Source: RGIG3102 sp964525015 (lineage in GTDB: Bacteria > Bacillota > Clostridia > Oscillospirales > Ruminococcaceae). Taken from it: a stretch of DNA of 33,237 bases. Positions 8,549 through 16,170 of this stretch are shown here, piece after piece. Below the pieces are notes generated by a model, which worked only from the letters and a program-made list of their open reading frames with translations, was not told where the DNA came from and searched no databases. The translations under genes were made by a program, and so were the position numbers. Position 1 is the stretch's first letter. Every line of letters starts with the position of its first letter. The stretch is taken from assembly GCA_964525015.1 (NCBI GenBank), contig CAZGFY010000023.1, positions 1 to 33,237 on the forward strand. Reading direction: 5' to 3'.

Positions 8549-9295
8549 ATGAAATGTAAGGAAGTACTAGACAGCAAAGGTAAACAATATCATATTAAAT
8601 GTGAAAAAGGAGATATAGGTAGATACGTTATTCTACCAGGCGATCCTTTTAGAACAGACTTAATAGCTAAACATTTAGATAATCCGGTTTTAGTAGCTCA
8701 TGCTAGAGAGCATAAAACGTGGACAGGTTATTTAGATGGAGTGAAAGTTTCTGTATCATCAACAGGAATGGGTGGACCTTCAGCTGCTATTGCTGTGGAA
8801 GAACTTATAAATTGTGGTGCAGATACATTTATACGAGTAGGTACTTGTGGAAGAGTTTGTGATGAAAGCTGGGATGAGAGTTTGGATGTAGCTATAATTA
8901 CTGGCGCAGTAAGAGACGAGGGCACAACACTTCACTATATTCCAGTAGAATATCCAGCAATAGCTGATAGACATATCGTAGAAGCATTAAATAAATCTGT
9001 AAATGAAGCTAAATTGAAATATTTAGAAGGAATTGCTCAAAGCAAGGACTCTTTTTATGGGCAACATGATCCAGACGGTATGCCTGTTAGCAGACGTTTA
9101 CATGAACGCTGGGAAGCTTGGAAAGGCGGGAATGTTGTAGCTTCAGAAATGGAAACAGCAGCACTTTTTATTGTAGCATCAATTAGAAAAGTAAGAGCAG
9201 GTGCTATAATGGCGTACGGTTCTATGACCACAGAAGCGATTGAAGTTACTTGTAATGCGATTCGCAAAATAATTGCACAAGATAAAAAAATGTAA
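8549..9295 (+). CDS. Nucleoside phosphorylase, uridine-phosphorylase-like
   Basis: A 248-residue NP-I superfamily enzyme that splits a nucleoside with phosphate into base and (deoxy)ribose-1-phosphate in the cytoplasm. Visible motifs are the phosphate-site GDPFR (31-35), STGMGGPS (71-78), RVGTCG (96-101), and the ribose-binding EMETAALF (200-207). FYGQHDPD near 169-176 aligns with the uracil-contact region of E. coli uridine phosphorylase, keeping the Gln but not clearly the nearby Arg. The base preference may therefore differ. It starts two bases after the ATPase stop with GAGAGGAT upstream. It sits with an ECF importer and a desulfidase-like protein, suggesting salvage of an imported nucleoside. 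Confidence 0.88.
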   Translation: MKCKEVLDSKGKQYHIKCEKGDIGRYVILPGDPFRTDLIAKHLDNPVLVAHAREHKTWTGYLDGVKVSVSSTGMGGPSAAIAVEELINCGADTFIRVGTCGRVCDESWDESLDVAIITGAVRDEGTTLHYIPVEYPAIADRHIVEALNKSVNEAKLKYLEGIAQSKDSFYGQHDPDGMPVSRRLHERWEAWKGGNVVASEMETAALFIVASIRKVRAGAIMAYGSMTTEAIEVTCNAIRKIIAQDKKM

Positions 9296-9305
9296 GGTGA
9301 ATATT

Positions 9306-9857
9306 ATGCAAAAAATTGTATTTGTAGCCCATTGCGTCTTAAATACTGCATCTAAAGTTGTAATGGATGAAAGTGAAGATATGTTAATTGAAAGTATGGC
9401 ACGAAAAAACTTTCTATTAAAAATGATAGAAAAAGATGTGCAAATTGTTCAGCTTCCATGCCCAGAGTTTACAGCTTATGGCTCGAATAGATGGGGACAC
9501 GTTAGCAATCAATTTGATAATGTTTTTTTTAAAAATCATTGTGAGAAATTATTACATAATCCTATATGTGAGATACAAGAATATATGCAAAATTATGAAA
9601 AATTTAAGGTAATTGGAATCGTTGGGATTGATGGAAGTCCTAGCTGTGGAGTTTCATTAACTTGTACTTCAAGTGAATGGGGTGGCTCTAAAGCTGATTC
9701 TTCTGAATGGGCAAAAAAAGTTGATACTTGTAAAACAGAAAGCAAGTCAGGTGTTTTTATAAATGTCCTAAAAGAGCTATTAAAACAAAAAACAATTTCT
9801 GTGAATTTAACTTCTATCACTGATCCTGAATTATATTTGAAATTAGGTGTTGAATAA
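9306..9857 (+). CDS. TudS/DUF523-related putative desulfidase (CD3072-like)
   Basis: A 183-residue protein. The frame is open from 9273, but the ATG at 9306 follows AAGGTGA and begins the domain directly (MQKIVFVAHC). Three conserved-looking cysteines, C10 (AHCVLN), C52 (LPCPEF) and C114 (GSPSCGVS), match the cluster-binding pattern of the DUF523/TudS family. TudS members bind an Fe-S cluster that removes sulfur from thiouracil (family knowledge). The clostridial CD3072 subgroup is only predicted to do so. As the last gene of the run, 10 bases after the nucleoside phosphorylase, it may act on the released base or on a thio-nucleoside (inference). Confidence 0.82.
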   Translation: MQKIVFVAHCVLNTASKVVMDESEDMLIESMARKNFLLKMIEKDVQIVQLPCPEFTAYGSNRWGHVSNQFDNVFFKNHCEKLLHNPICEIQEYMQNYEKFKVIGIVGIDGSPSCGVSLTCTSSEWGGSKADSSEWAKKVDTCKTESKSGVFINVLKELLKQKTISVNLTSITDPELYLKLGVE

Positions 9858-10165
9858 AATATATAATTTATTAAATATAAAAAACTTATCAGATTTATAG
9901 AGATATCAACAGTTCAAGTCCTTCATGAAAACCTGAAAAAAGTGCGTGAGGGTTCAGATTAGGTTACCCCCACACGTAAGTAACCCAATATGATTGTACA
10001 CGCGAAAAAGTTCAGTGTTTATCAGTCATATTGGTGTTTTTTATACCGAAATAGGCGGTTTTTAGATAAGCGATTTTAATACTGTGATTTGCTAGTTTTA
10101 GCATAAAAATTAGACTTGAACTCTTGTTTAAGAAAAACATATCAAAAAATATTAAAAAAAAGATT
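9858..10165. other. Gene-free stretch with several inverted repeats
   Basis: No credible gene on either strand. Pairings seen are CTGAA/TTCAG (9933-9937 with 9953-9957), GGTTAC/GTAACC (9962-9967 with 9980-9985), TGCGTG/CACGCG (9943-9948 with 9999-10004), and a perfect 9-bp CCAATATGA stem (9985-9993 with 10026-10034) followed by a T run. The last may end the nucleoside operon transcript. The rest looks more structured and GC-richer than nearby spacers, but no known RNA family was recognised. Confidence 0.45.
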
Positions 10166-10204
10166 AAAAGGTATTAGTTTTAAATTAAAAAACTAATACC
10201 CTTT
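10131..10204 (+). repeat. Copy 1 of a repeated terminator module
   Basis: The block GAAAACATATCAAAA, an A/T spacer, TAAAAGG, and the TTAGTTTTAAAT...AAAACTAA hairpin are shared with 24258-24332, about 14 kb away. The similarity includes the stretch before the hairpin, so it is more than two unrelated terminators. The hairpin bases differ by compensating changes (GGTATTAG/CTAATACC versus GGCGTTAG/CTAACGTC). Confidence 0.6.
10166..10204. terminator. Bidirectional intrinsic terminator
   Basis: GGTATTAGTTTT (10170-10181) pairs perfectly with AAAACTAATACC (10189-10200), with A-rich and T-rich flanks on the two sides. It lies between the convergent ends of the plus-strand nucleoside operon and the minus-strand DUF1349 gene, and can stop both. 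It belongs to a repeated module also seen at 24258-24332. Confidence 0.85.
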
Positions 10205-10226
10205 ATCAATTATGAATATATTAAAT

Positions 10227-10841
10227 TTATAATAAATCCTCGTCTGGTTGTTGACCTTGATGCAGTTCCCACTTACATTCAGTCATTTCAAAATTTGTGA
10301 AAGTGGCTTTAAATGAGCCATTTTCAGGGCTACAAGCATACAATCCAAAGTTAACTGTTTTTCCTAAATTGAATATATGGCAAATTCTAATATGCTTAAA
10401 TGATATACCGTCAAAAGAAGTTTCTATACAAAAATCACTATCTCTACGACTTAATCTAAACCATATTGACTTAATTTTAGAAGAAATTTGACTTGTAGAC
10501 CAGTCAGAATAACCATTATTAGTAACAACAGCACCAAGATAACTAGAATTTTCATCCCCGTATTCGATGGAAGATTTTATCCAGTTTTCACTATCTAAAT
10601 AAACTACAATACCTGCTTGATCAAAATTACTATTACTATTAAATTCAACTTTTGTAGTAAAAGAAAATTCTATTTCATCTGTTTTAGTTTGCAAAATAGG
10701 CGCATTATCGTTTCTGAATTTGTAATATGTTCTTTGCCATAAATCAGTATTATTTTCAGTGACGAATTCAATCCTACTATCACTAATAAAATACTCTTTC
10801 GGCTCATTTGTCCACTTTAAATTGTTTACATCAAATTTCAT
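10227..10841 (-). CDS. DUF1349 family protein (concanavalin-like fold)
   Basis: A 204-residue cytoplasmic protein without signal peptide. The frame stays open to 10916, but the promoter -10 box lies at 10907-10912, so the ATG at 10841 (AAGGAT upstream) is chosen. Sequence features such as DQAGIVVYLDSENWIKSSIE, YSDWST, IWFRLSRRDSDF and TFTNFEM are those of DUF1349 proteins, a jelly-roll lectin-like family found near sugar-use genes. It is divergent from the LacI regulator and next to the glycosidase operon. A role in binding or processing a sugar is plausible but undemonstrated. Confidence 0.85.
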   Translation of the reverse strand: MKFDVNNLKWTNEPKEYFISDSRIEFVTENNTDLWQRTYYKFRNDNAPILQTKTDEIEFSFTTKVEFNSNSNFDQAGIVVYLDSENWIKSSIEYGDENSSYLGAVVTNNGYSDWSTSQISSKIKSIWFRLSRRDSDFCIETSFDGISFKHIRICHIFNLGKTVNFGLYACSPENGSFKATFTNFEMTECKWELHQGQQPDEDLL

Positions 10842-10906
10842 AATTTTATCCTTATTTTTTTTAATATTACATATGTAAAGGTTTATTAAATTACTAAGTC
10901 TATCTA

Positions 10907-10935
10907 AATATATCATTATAAAAAAATGTTGTCAA
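10907..10935 (-). promoter_or_regulatory. Sigma-A-type promoter of the DUF1349 gene
   Basis: On the minus strand TTGACA (10935-10930) is followed by 17 bases and TATATT (10912-10907). Transcription would start near 10900, giving a leader of about 60 bases before the ATG at 10841. Confidence 0.7.
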
Positions 10936-11061
10936 TTAGTAATTTTCTATATTTACTATTAAATTGATATAACAACTAATATAAAATAATATTTTCTATG
11001 TGAATTTAACTAAAATTAAAGTTTATTGTTTGATTAATATGTAGAAAATGTGATTTTATGG

Positions 11062-11090
11062 TTGACAAATGAGTGTGAAAAATGATATTG
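11062..11090 (+). promoter_or_regulatory. Promoter of the LacI gene and sugar operon
   Basis: TTGACA (11062-11067) is followed after 16-17 bases by GATATT/ATATTG (11084-11090). The leader to the regulator ATG is about 150 bases and holds two perfect palindromes. No other clear promoter is seen between here and 14190. Confidence 0.55.
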
Positions 11091-11179
11091 TTTAACTACA
11101 ACGATAAAGTTGAGTGAAATTCAACTCGTGCAATAAGCTAAAAAAAGTAAATTTTATTCATAAAAATGCAAATTTTAAG

Positions 11180-11199
11180 GGATAAAATTAATTTTATCC
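11180..11199. promoter_or_regulatory. Perfect 20-bp palindrome in the operon leader
   Basis: GGATAAAATT followed directly by its complement AATTTTATCC. It may be a second protein-binding site, or in RNA a weak hairpin just before the main operator. Role not readable. Confidence 0.4.
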
Positions 11200-11200
11200 A

Positions 11201-11226
11201 ATTTTACTTTAACGTTAAAGTAAAAT
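11201..11226. promoter_or_regulatory. LacI-family operator (perfect 26-bp palindrome)
   Basis: ATTTTACTTTAAC (11201-11213) abuts its exact complement (11214-11226). The central CTTTAACGTTAAAG has the CpG centre typical of LacI/CcpA-family operators. It lies about 18-43 bases before the LacI-family gene and downstream of the promoter. It therefore fits autorepression and roadblock control of the sugar operon. Confidence 0.75.
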
Positions 11227-11243
11227 AAAATTTTAGAAAGGGA

Positions 11244-12272
11244 ATGCGGAAAATGGTGACAATTAAAGAAATAGGAAAAGTTTGTGGCCTTTCTGCAACT
11301 GCAGTAAGTAAGGCTTTAAGAGGTGAAAAAGATATAAGCCCAGCTACAATAGAAAAAGTAAAAACTGTTGCAAAAGAATTAGGGTATGTTAAAAATTCAG
11401 CAGCAGTTAGATTAAAAACTAATCGCTCATATAACTTAGGCGTTTTATTAGAAGATGGAACTCAAAGCGGTATTACTCATGAACTTTTCGCTTCTATTTT
11501 AAATAGCTTTATGAAGCACGCAAGAGAAAAAGGCTACACAGTAACATTTTTAAGTGATAGATTTGGAGAACAAACTTTAAGTTATCGTGAATTTGCAAAT
11601 ATGCAAGGGTGTGATGCTGTTTTAGTATTAGTACATAAATTCGATGACGTTGATGCAATTGATTTAGTTGAAAGTGATTTGCCAGTTGTAGTTTTAGATT
11701 ACACATATGCAAACTGTAGTTCAGTTCTTTCTGATAATGAAAGAGGAATCAGAGAAATGGTTCATTACGCTTATGAAATGGGACACAGAAAAATGGCATT
11801 AATTCATGGTGAGATGACAAAAGTTACTCGTATTCGTGTGGCAAGCTTTTATAAATCATGTGAAGAATTAGGAATAGAAGTTAGAGATGATTATGTAAAA
11901 GAAGGAACATATCATGACCCAGATTCAGCAGAAAAGATTACATATGAACTACTAGATTTAAAAGATCCACCAACATTTATTTTCTATCAAGATGACTTTG
12001 CCTTTATCGGAGGAATGAACGCTTTTGAAAATAGAGATATTGAAATTGGAAAAGATATAAGTGTTGCTGGATTTGACGGGATGAATATTTCTCAAGTTAT
12101 ACGTCCACAGCTTATGACATGGAAACAAAATGCTAAGGAAATTGGAAAAGAAGCAGTTACACTACTGCTAGAAGCAGTTGAAAAACCAAAAAGTTATATC
12201 CCAAGGGTGGTTGAAGTTAAAGGACAGCTTTTAAAAGGCAAGTCAGTTAAAAACATAAATAAAGATTCGTAA
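11244..12272 (+). CDS. LacI-family transcription regulator
   Basis: A 342-residue repressor. The N-terminal helix-turn-helix (TIKEIGKVCGLSATAVSKAL) and hinge (ELGYVKNSAAVRLKTNRS) lead into a type-1 periplasmic-binding-like effector domain (YNLGVLLEDG through VAGFDGMNIS). The AAAGGG site at 11237-11242 is close to the ATG at 11244. An in-frame ATG at 11253, giving the usual MVTIKEI start, is an alternative. The gene is first in the run ahead of the transporter and glycosidase genes. A perfect palindrome immediately upstream is the probable self-operator. The effector is expected to be the imported oligosaccharide or a breakdown product (inference). Confidence 0.92.
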   Translation: MRKMVTIKEIGKVCGLSATAVSKALRGEKDISPATIEKVKTVAKELGYVKNSAAVRLKTNRSYNLGVLLEDGTQSGITHELFASILNSFMKHAREKGYTVTFLSDRFGEQTLSYREFANMQGCDAVLVLVHKFDDVDAIDLVESDLPVVVLDYTYANCSSVLSDNERGIREMVHYAYEMGHRKMALIHGEMTKVTRIRVASFYKSCEELGIEVRDDYVKEGTYHDPDSAEKITYELLDLKDPPTFIFYQDDFAFIGGMNAFENRDIEIGKDISVAGFDGMNISQVIRPQLMTWKQNAKEIGKEAVTLLLEAVEKPKSYIPRVVEVKGQLLKGKSVKNINKDS

Positions 12273-12316
12273 TAAAATCTTTAAAATAAATAAAAAAATC
12301 GGAGGAACTTTAAGCA

Positions 12317-14059
12317 ATGAAAAACAATTCTTTAAAAAAAGCACTAAAATTTATTCTATGCGCAGGTCTTTCTCTTGCAATCTTAGCTGGATGTAGCTCA
12401 TCTAGCAGCGAAACAACACAGTCAACTACGACAGAGGATGCGCCAAAAGCATTAACTGTACTTTTTGACCAAACTGATGGATGGGTAAATAACTTTAGTC
12501 CACTAACATCAGGAGCATATCAATTTGTTCAAGGGTTTATGTATGAGCCATTAATTATTTTTGATGCATACAAAAACAATGAAGAAACAATGTGGCTAGC
12601 TGAAGATATTATCTCACATGAAGATAATAAAACACTAACAATTCACGTTCGTGAAGGAGTTTTATGGAGTGATGGAGAAACATTTAATGCAGATGACGTG
12701 GTATTCTCATTTACTTATTCACAAGATCATCCAGAAATAGATAAAACAGGCGACTGGGATAGAGAAGGCGTGGAAGGTAAAATTGAATCAGTAACAAAAA
12801 TTGATGATTACACAGTTGAAATTGTTATGAAAGAAGAAAACAGATTCCACAGAAACACAATTTTTACAAACAAATGGATGATTCCAGAACATATCTGGAG
12901 CCAAATAGAAGATCCATCTACACATATTTATGATGTTGCAGAGCCAGTAGTAACTGGTGCTTTCAGCACAGTGAAATCATTTGCACCTGAAATGATTGTT
13001 TTAAGTAGAAATGAAAATTATTGGAAAGGCGATGAACTTACTGTTGATGAATTAAGAGCTCCACAGTTTAATTCAAACGATGCTGCTCTATCATTATTAC
13101 AAACAGGTTCAGTAGACTGGGCACATATCTTTATTCCAAACATTGAAGAAACATATGTGCAAGATAATGTTAATAACAAATATTGGTATGGTTCAAACGA
13201 TGGCGTTAGACTATCTATGAACTATATGACTACAAACGAAGGAAACTTAGAAGCATTTAATGATCCTGATTTCAAACGTGCATTATCAATGGCAGTAGAC
13301 AGAACAGCTATTATTGATTCAGCAGTTTATGGATACTTAGATGATACTGTACCTCCAAACACAGGACTGCCACCAGCACTTTTAGGTTATGCTGATGAAA
13401 CAGCACAAGCTGAAATGGAAAAATACACAGAATACAATTTAGACGCTGCAAAAGCATTACTAGCTGAAGCTGGATATGTTGATACTAATGGCGATGGATT
13501 TGTTGAAACTCCAACAGGAAAAGAAATTGTATTTGATATTGTTTCTCCAGCAGGTTGGACAGACTGGAACGATGGCGCTGTTATATCAGCAGAAGGCATG
13601 AAAGCAATTGGCGTTAACGCAACTGCAAAAGCAACAGAACTTTCAATGGTAACTCAATTATGGGCTAGCGGTGAATGGGATATGCTTTACACAGCTAATG
13701 GTCAAGCTGGCGATGTTTACAAATTCTATTTTGATACAATCGCAGATAGCACAAGAGCTTTAACAGATACATGGTGGTCTGTTTGCCAAACTAACTACAT
13801 TAACGAAGAAATTAACGAATTAATTGCACAACTTCCAACTGCACAAACAGAAGAAGAAGTTTTAGCTATCACAAGCCAAGTTGAACAACACTTTGCTGAA
13901 AATATGATAAATATCCCAGTATTATACAATGGTAACTGGTTTGTTTATAGCGATGCAAGATTTACAGGTTGGTCTACATCAGTTGAAACAGGTTTCCCTG
14001 CATTAACTTTACATGATTCTAAAATTTTAAGACTTTTAGAGCTTGAGCCTGTAGTTTAA
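12317..14059 (+). CDS. Family-5 ABC substrate-binding lipoprotein
   Basis: A 580-residue exported lipoprotein with a charged N-terminus, hydrophobic core and lipobox LAGC (Cys26), followed by a Ser/Thr-rich linker. The SBP_bac_5 fold is evident from YEPLIIFDAY, LTIHVREGVLWSDGETFNADDVVFS and FKRALSMAVDRTAI. This family binds peptides, but members in Thermotoga and others bind cello- or manno-oligosaccharides. The GH3 and GH94-like neighbours make a glycan ligand more likely here. A GGAGG lies 11 bases before the ATG. It follows the LacI gene by 44 bases. Confidence 0.93.
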   Translation: MKNNSLKKALKFILCAGLSLAILAGCSSSSSETTQSTTTEDAPKALTVLFDQTDGWVNNFSPLTSGAYQFVQGFMYEPLIIFDAYKNNEETMWLAEDIISHEDNKTLTIHVREGVLWSDGETFNADDVVFSFTYSQDHPEIDKTGDWDREGVEGKIESVTKIDDYTVEIVMKEENRFHRNTIFTNKWMIPEHIWSQIEDPSTHIYDVAEPVVTGAFSTVKSFAPEMIVLSRNENYWKGDELTVDELRAPQFNSNDAALSLLQTGSVDWAHIFIPNIEETYVQDNVNNKYWYGSNDGVRLSMNYMTTNEGNLEAFNDPDFKRALSMAVDRTAIIDSAVYGYLDDTVPPNTGLPPALLGYADETAQAEMEKYTEYNLDAAKALLAEAGYVDTNGDGFVETPTGKEIVFDIVSPAGWTDWNDGAVISAEGMKAIGVNATAKATELSMVTQLWASGEWDMLYTANGQAGDVYKFYFDTIADSTRALTDTWWSVCQTNYINEEINELIAQLPTAQTEEEVLAITSQVEQHFAENMINIPVLYNGNWFVYSDARFTGWSTSVETGFPALTLHDSKILRLLELEPVV

Positions 14060-14086
14060 AATAATATAAGAGATATATTATAAATA

Positions 14087-14126
14087 AGCCTTCTACACCT
14101 CGAGAAAATGAAAGGTGTAGAAGGCT
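14087..14126 (+). terminator. Hairpin after the binding-protein gene (attenuating terminator)
   Basis: AGCCTTCTACACCT (14087-14100) pairs perfectly over 14 bp with 14113-14126 around a 12-base loop. The tail is ATTATTTTAT, a poor U-tract. In ABC operons such hairpins let the binding protein be made in excess over the permeases, by partial termination or 3'-end protection. Confidence 0.75.
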
Positions 14127-14189
14127 ATTATTTTATCTTAAAAGAATTTAAACTTCCGATTAACATAGATATAGAAAGGAAATAAATAT

Positions 14190-15182
14190 ATGAAGTATAT
14201 ATTGAAAAGATTAGGTTTTTATATAGTAGCTTTTTTTGGCGCTGTAACGCTTAACTTTTTCTTACCAAGAATGATGCCAGGGGATCCCGTTCAGATGTAT
14301 TTATCAGAGCTTGCTCGTGGTGGCTCAAAAGTGGATCCTGCTGTTATAGCCTCAGTTGAAGCTATGTTTGGATTTAATTCAAACGAGCCTTTAATTGTAA
14401 GTTATTTTAATTATATAGTAAATATTTTAACAGGCGATTGGGGGATATCTTTTTACTACTACCCTTACCCAGTTTTAGATTCAATTTCACGCGGACTTAC
14501 ATGGACAGTATTTTTAATGGGCTCAGCACTATTAATTGGATTTGTTGTAAATAACGTTTTAGGTATATTAGTTGCTTGGTATCGTGGAACTAAATTTGAT
14601 ACATTTTTTACAGTAGGCGGACAATTTTTAGCAAATGTACCTTCTGTTGTAACGGCTATAGTTTTATTATTTAGCTTATGCTACACAGGCTTTTTTCCAC
14701 TTGGATATGCAGTAACTCCTTTATTTATTCCAGAAACTCCAATGGATTATGTATTAGACGTTTTATACCATGCTTTTGTTCCAGTGACAGCTGTTGTTAT
14801 AACAGGGCTTGGTGGAATTATGGGTATGCGCGCTAATATGATAAATCAGCTAGGCGATGATTACATAACAATGGGTATTGCAAAAGGTTTACCAGATAAA
14901 AAAATAATGTTTTCTTATGCAGCTAGAAACTCACTACTACCAGTTATCACCTCACTTGCAATGCAAGTAGGGTTTTTATTAGGTGGCTCGATTATAGTAG
15001 AGCAAATATTCAACTATCCAGGACTTGGAACAGTAATGGTTGCGGCTATTGGTGCTCGTGATTATCCATTAATGCAAGGAATACTACTAATTACAACAAT
15101 ATTAATGCTTTCAGCAAATTTAATTGCCGATATTGCTATATTATTCCTAGATCCAAGAACAAGACGTCAATCAAGTAAATAA
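14190..15182 (+). CDS. ABC transporter permease, DppB/OppB type
   Basis: A 330-residue inner-membrane permease with about six helices. It has the N-terminal RLGFYIVAFFGAVTLNFFLPRMMPGDP characteristic of DppB/OppB proteins. The ATPase-coupling EAA loop is in the region GDDYITMGIAKGLPDKKIMF. GAAAGGAAATAAATAT precedes the ATG. It pairs with the next permease and with the two ATPases to import the ligand delivered by the upstream lipoprotein. Confidence 0.93.
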   Translation: MKYILKRLGFYIVAFFGAVTLNFFLPRMMPGDPVQMYLSELARGGSKVDPAVIASVEAMFGFNSNEPLIVSYFNYIVNILTGDWGISFYYYPYPVLDSISRGLTWTVFLMGSALLIGFVVNNVLGILVAWYRGTKFDTFFTVGGQFLANVPSVVTAIVLLFSLCYTGFFPLGYAVTPLFIPETPMDYVLDVLYHAFVPVTAVVITGLGGIMGMRANMINQLGDDYITMGIAKGLPDKKIMFSYAARNSLLPVITSLAMQVGFLLGGSIIVEQIFNYPGLGTVMVAAIGARDYPLMQGILLITTILMLSANLIADIAILFLDPRTRRQSSK

Positions 15183-15212
15183 TAATTACTAACTAGAAAG
15201 GAAGGAATATTA

Positions 15213-16133
15213 ATGTCTAATAAAAAAAGTAAATTATCAAGTGTAATGACTTTTTTAAAAAATAGTCCGAAATTCACTTTAGGTATATCTTTAATTTTAA
15301 TAGTGCTTATATTAACAATGTTTGCACCTGTTTTTACAACATACGATCCTTTAACAAGATTTGAGGGAATGTATCACACACCTCCTTCAGCAGAACATAT
15401 TTTAGGAACAACTAGCCTTGGGCGTGATGTTTTTGCACAAACCTTATATGGTGGCAGACAATCAATAATGGTTGGCTTATTAGCTGCAACTATAACAACT
15501 TCTCTGGGTATGCTAGTGGGTATTAGCGCTGGTTATTTAGGAGGTATGTTTGATAGTGTGGTTAGTACTTTAACTAATATCATGATGGTTATCCCAACAA
15601 TTGTGTTACTTTTAATTATAGCATCAATGATGGACGGCGTTTCGCCACTACTTATAAGTATTATTATAGGTTTAACATCTTGGCCTTGGAACTCAAGAGT
15701 TTTAAGAGCACAAACAATGAGTATTAGAAATCGTGACTTTGTGCGTTCGGCTGAAACTTTAGGTGAAAGTAAATTTAGGATTTTATTTTTTGAAATAATG
15801 CCAAATATGCTTTCAATTATATCTTCTGCCTTTGTTGGAACATTAATTTATTCAATTATGGCGCACGCTACGTTAGAATTTATAGGATTTGGTAATCCGG
15901 ATTCAGTAACGCTTGGAACTATTTTATTTAATGCACAAAATTCAGGTGCATTTAGAAGTGGATACTTCTTTGAAGTGTCGGGTGCTATTGGGCTTTTAGT
16001 TATGATAGGAATGGGGCTTACACTTATAAATTTTGCAATTGATGAAATTTCAAATCCTAAATTAAAGGCACAAAGAATAATGAAAAACTATTATAAAGCT
16101 AGAAAAGCAGAGCTTAAACGCATTGAAAAATAA
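15213..16133 (+). CDS. ABC transporter permease, DppC/OppC type
   Basis: A 306-residue permease with the DppC/OppC signature LGTTSLGRDVFAQTLYGGRQ near residue 65. The EAA-type loop (RDFVRSAETLGESKFRILFFEIMPN) has the usual spacing and is followed by a C-terminal helix. GAAAGGAAGG lies before the ATG. It forms the translocation pore with the upstream DppB-type subunit. It is immediately followed by the two ATPase genes. Confidence 0.93.
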   Translation: MSNKKSKLSSVMTFLKNSPKFTLGISLILIVLILTMFAPVFTTYDPLTRFEGMYHTPPSAEHILGTTSLGRDVFAQTLYGGRQSIMVGLLAATITTSLGMLVGISAGYLGGMFDSVVSTLTNIMMVIPTIVLLLIIASMMDGVSPLLISIIIGLTSWPWNSRVLRAQTMSIRNRDFVRSAETLGESKFRILFFEIMPNMLSIISSAFVGTLIYSIMAHATLEFIGFGNPDSVTLGTILFNAQNSGAFRSGYFFEVSGAIGLLVMIGMGLTLINFAIDEISNPKLKAQRIMKNYYKARKAELKRIEK

Positions 16134-16170
16134 GTTTAGCTACCAAATATAAAAGGAGTAAATGATATAA

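Noticed and set aside
9911..9920. GTTCAAGTCC resembles a tRNA T-loop.
   Set aside because: No acceptor, anticodon or D-arm pairing could be placed around it, so it is not called a tRNA.
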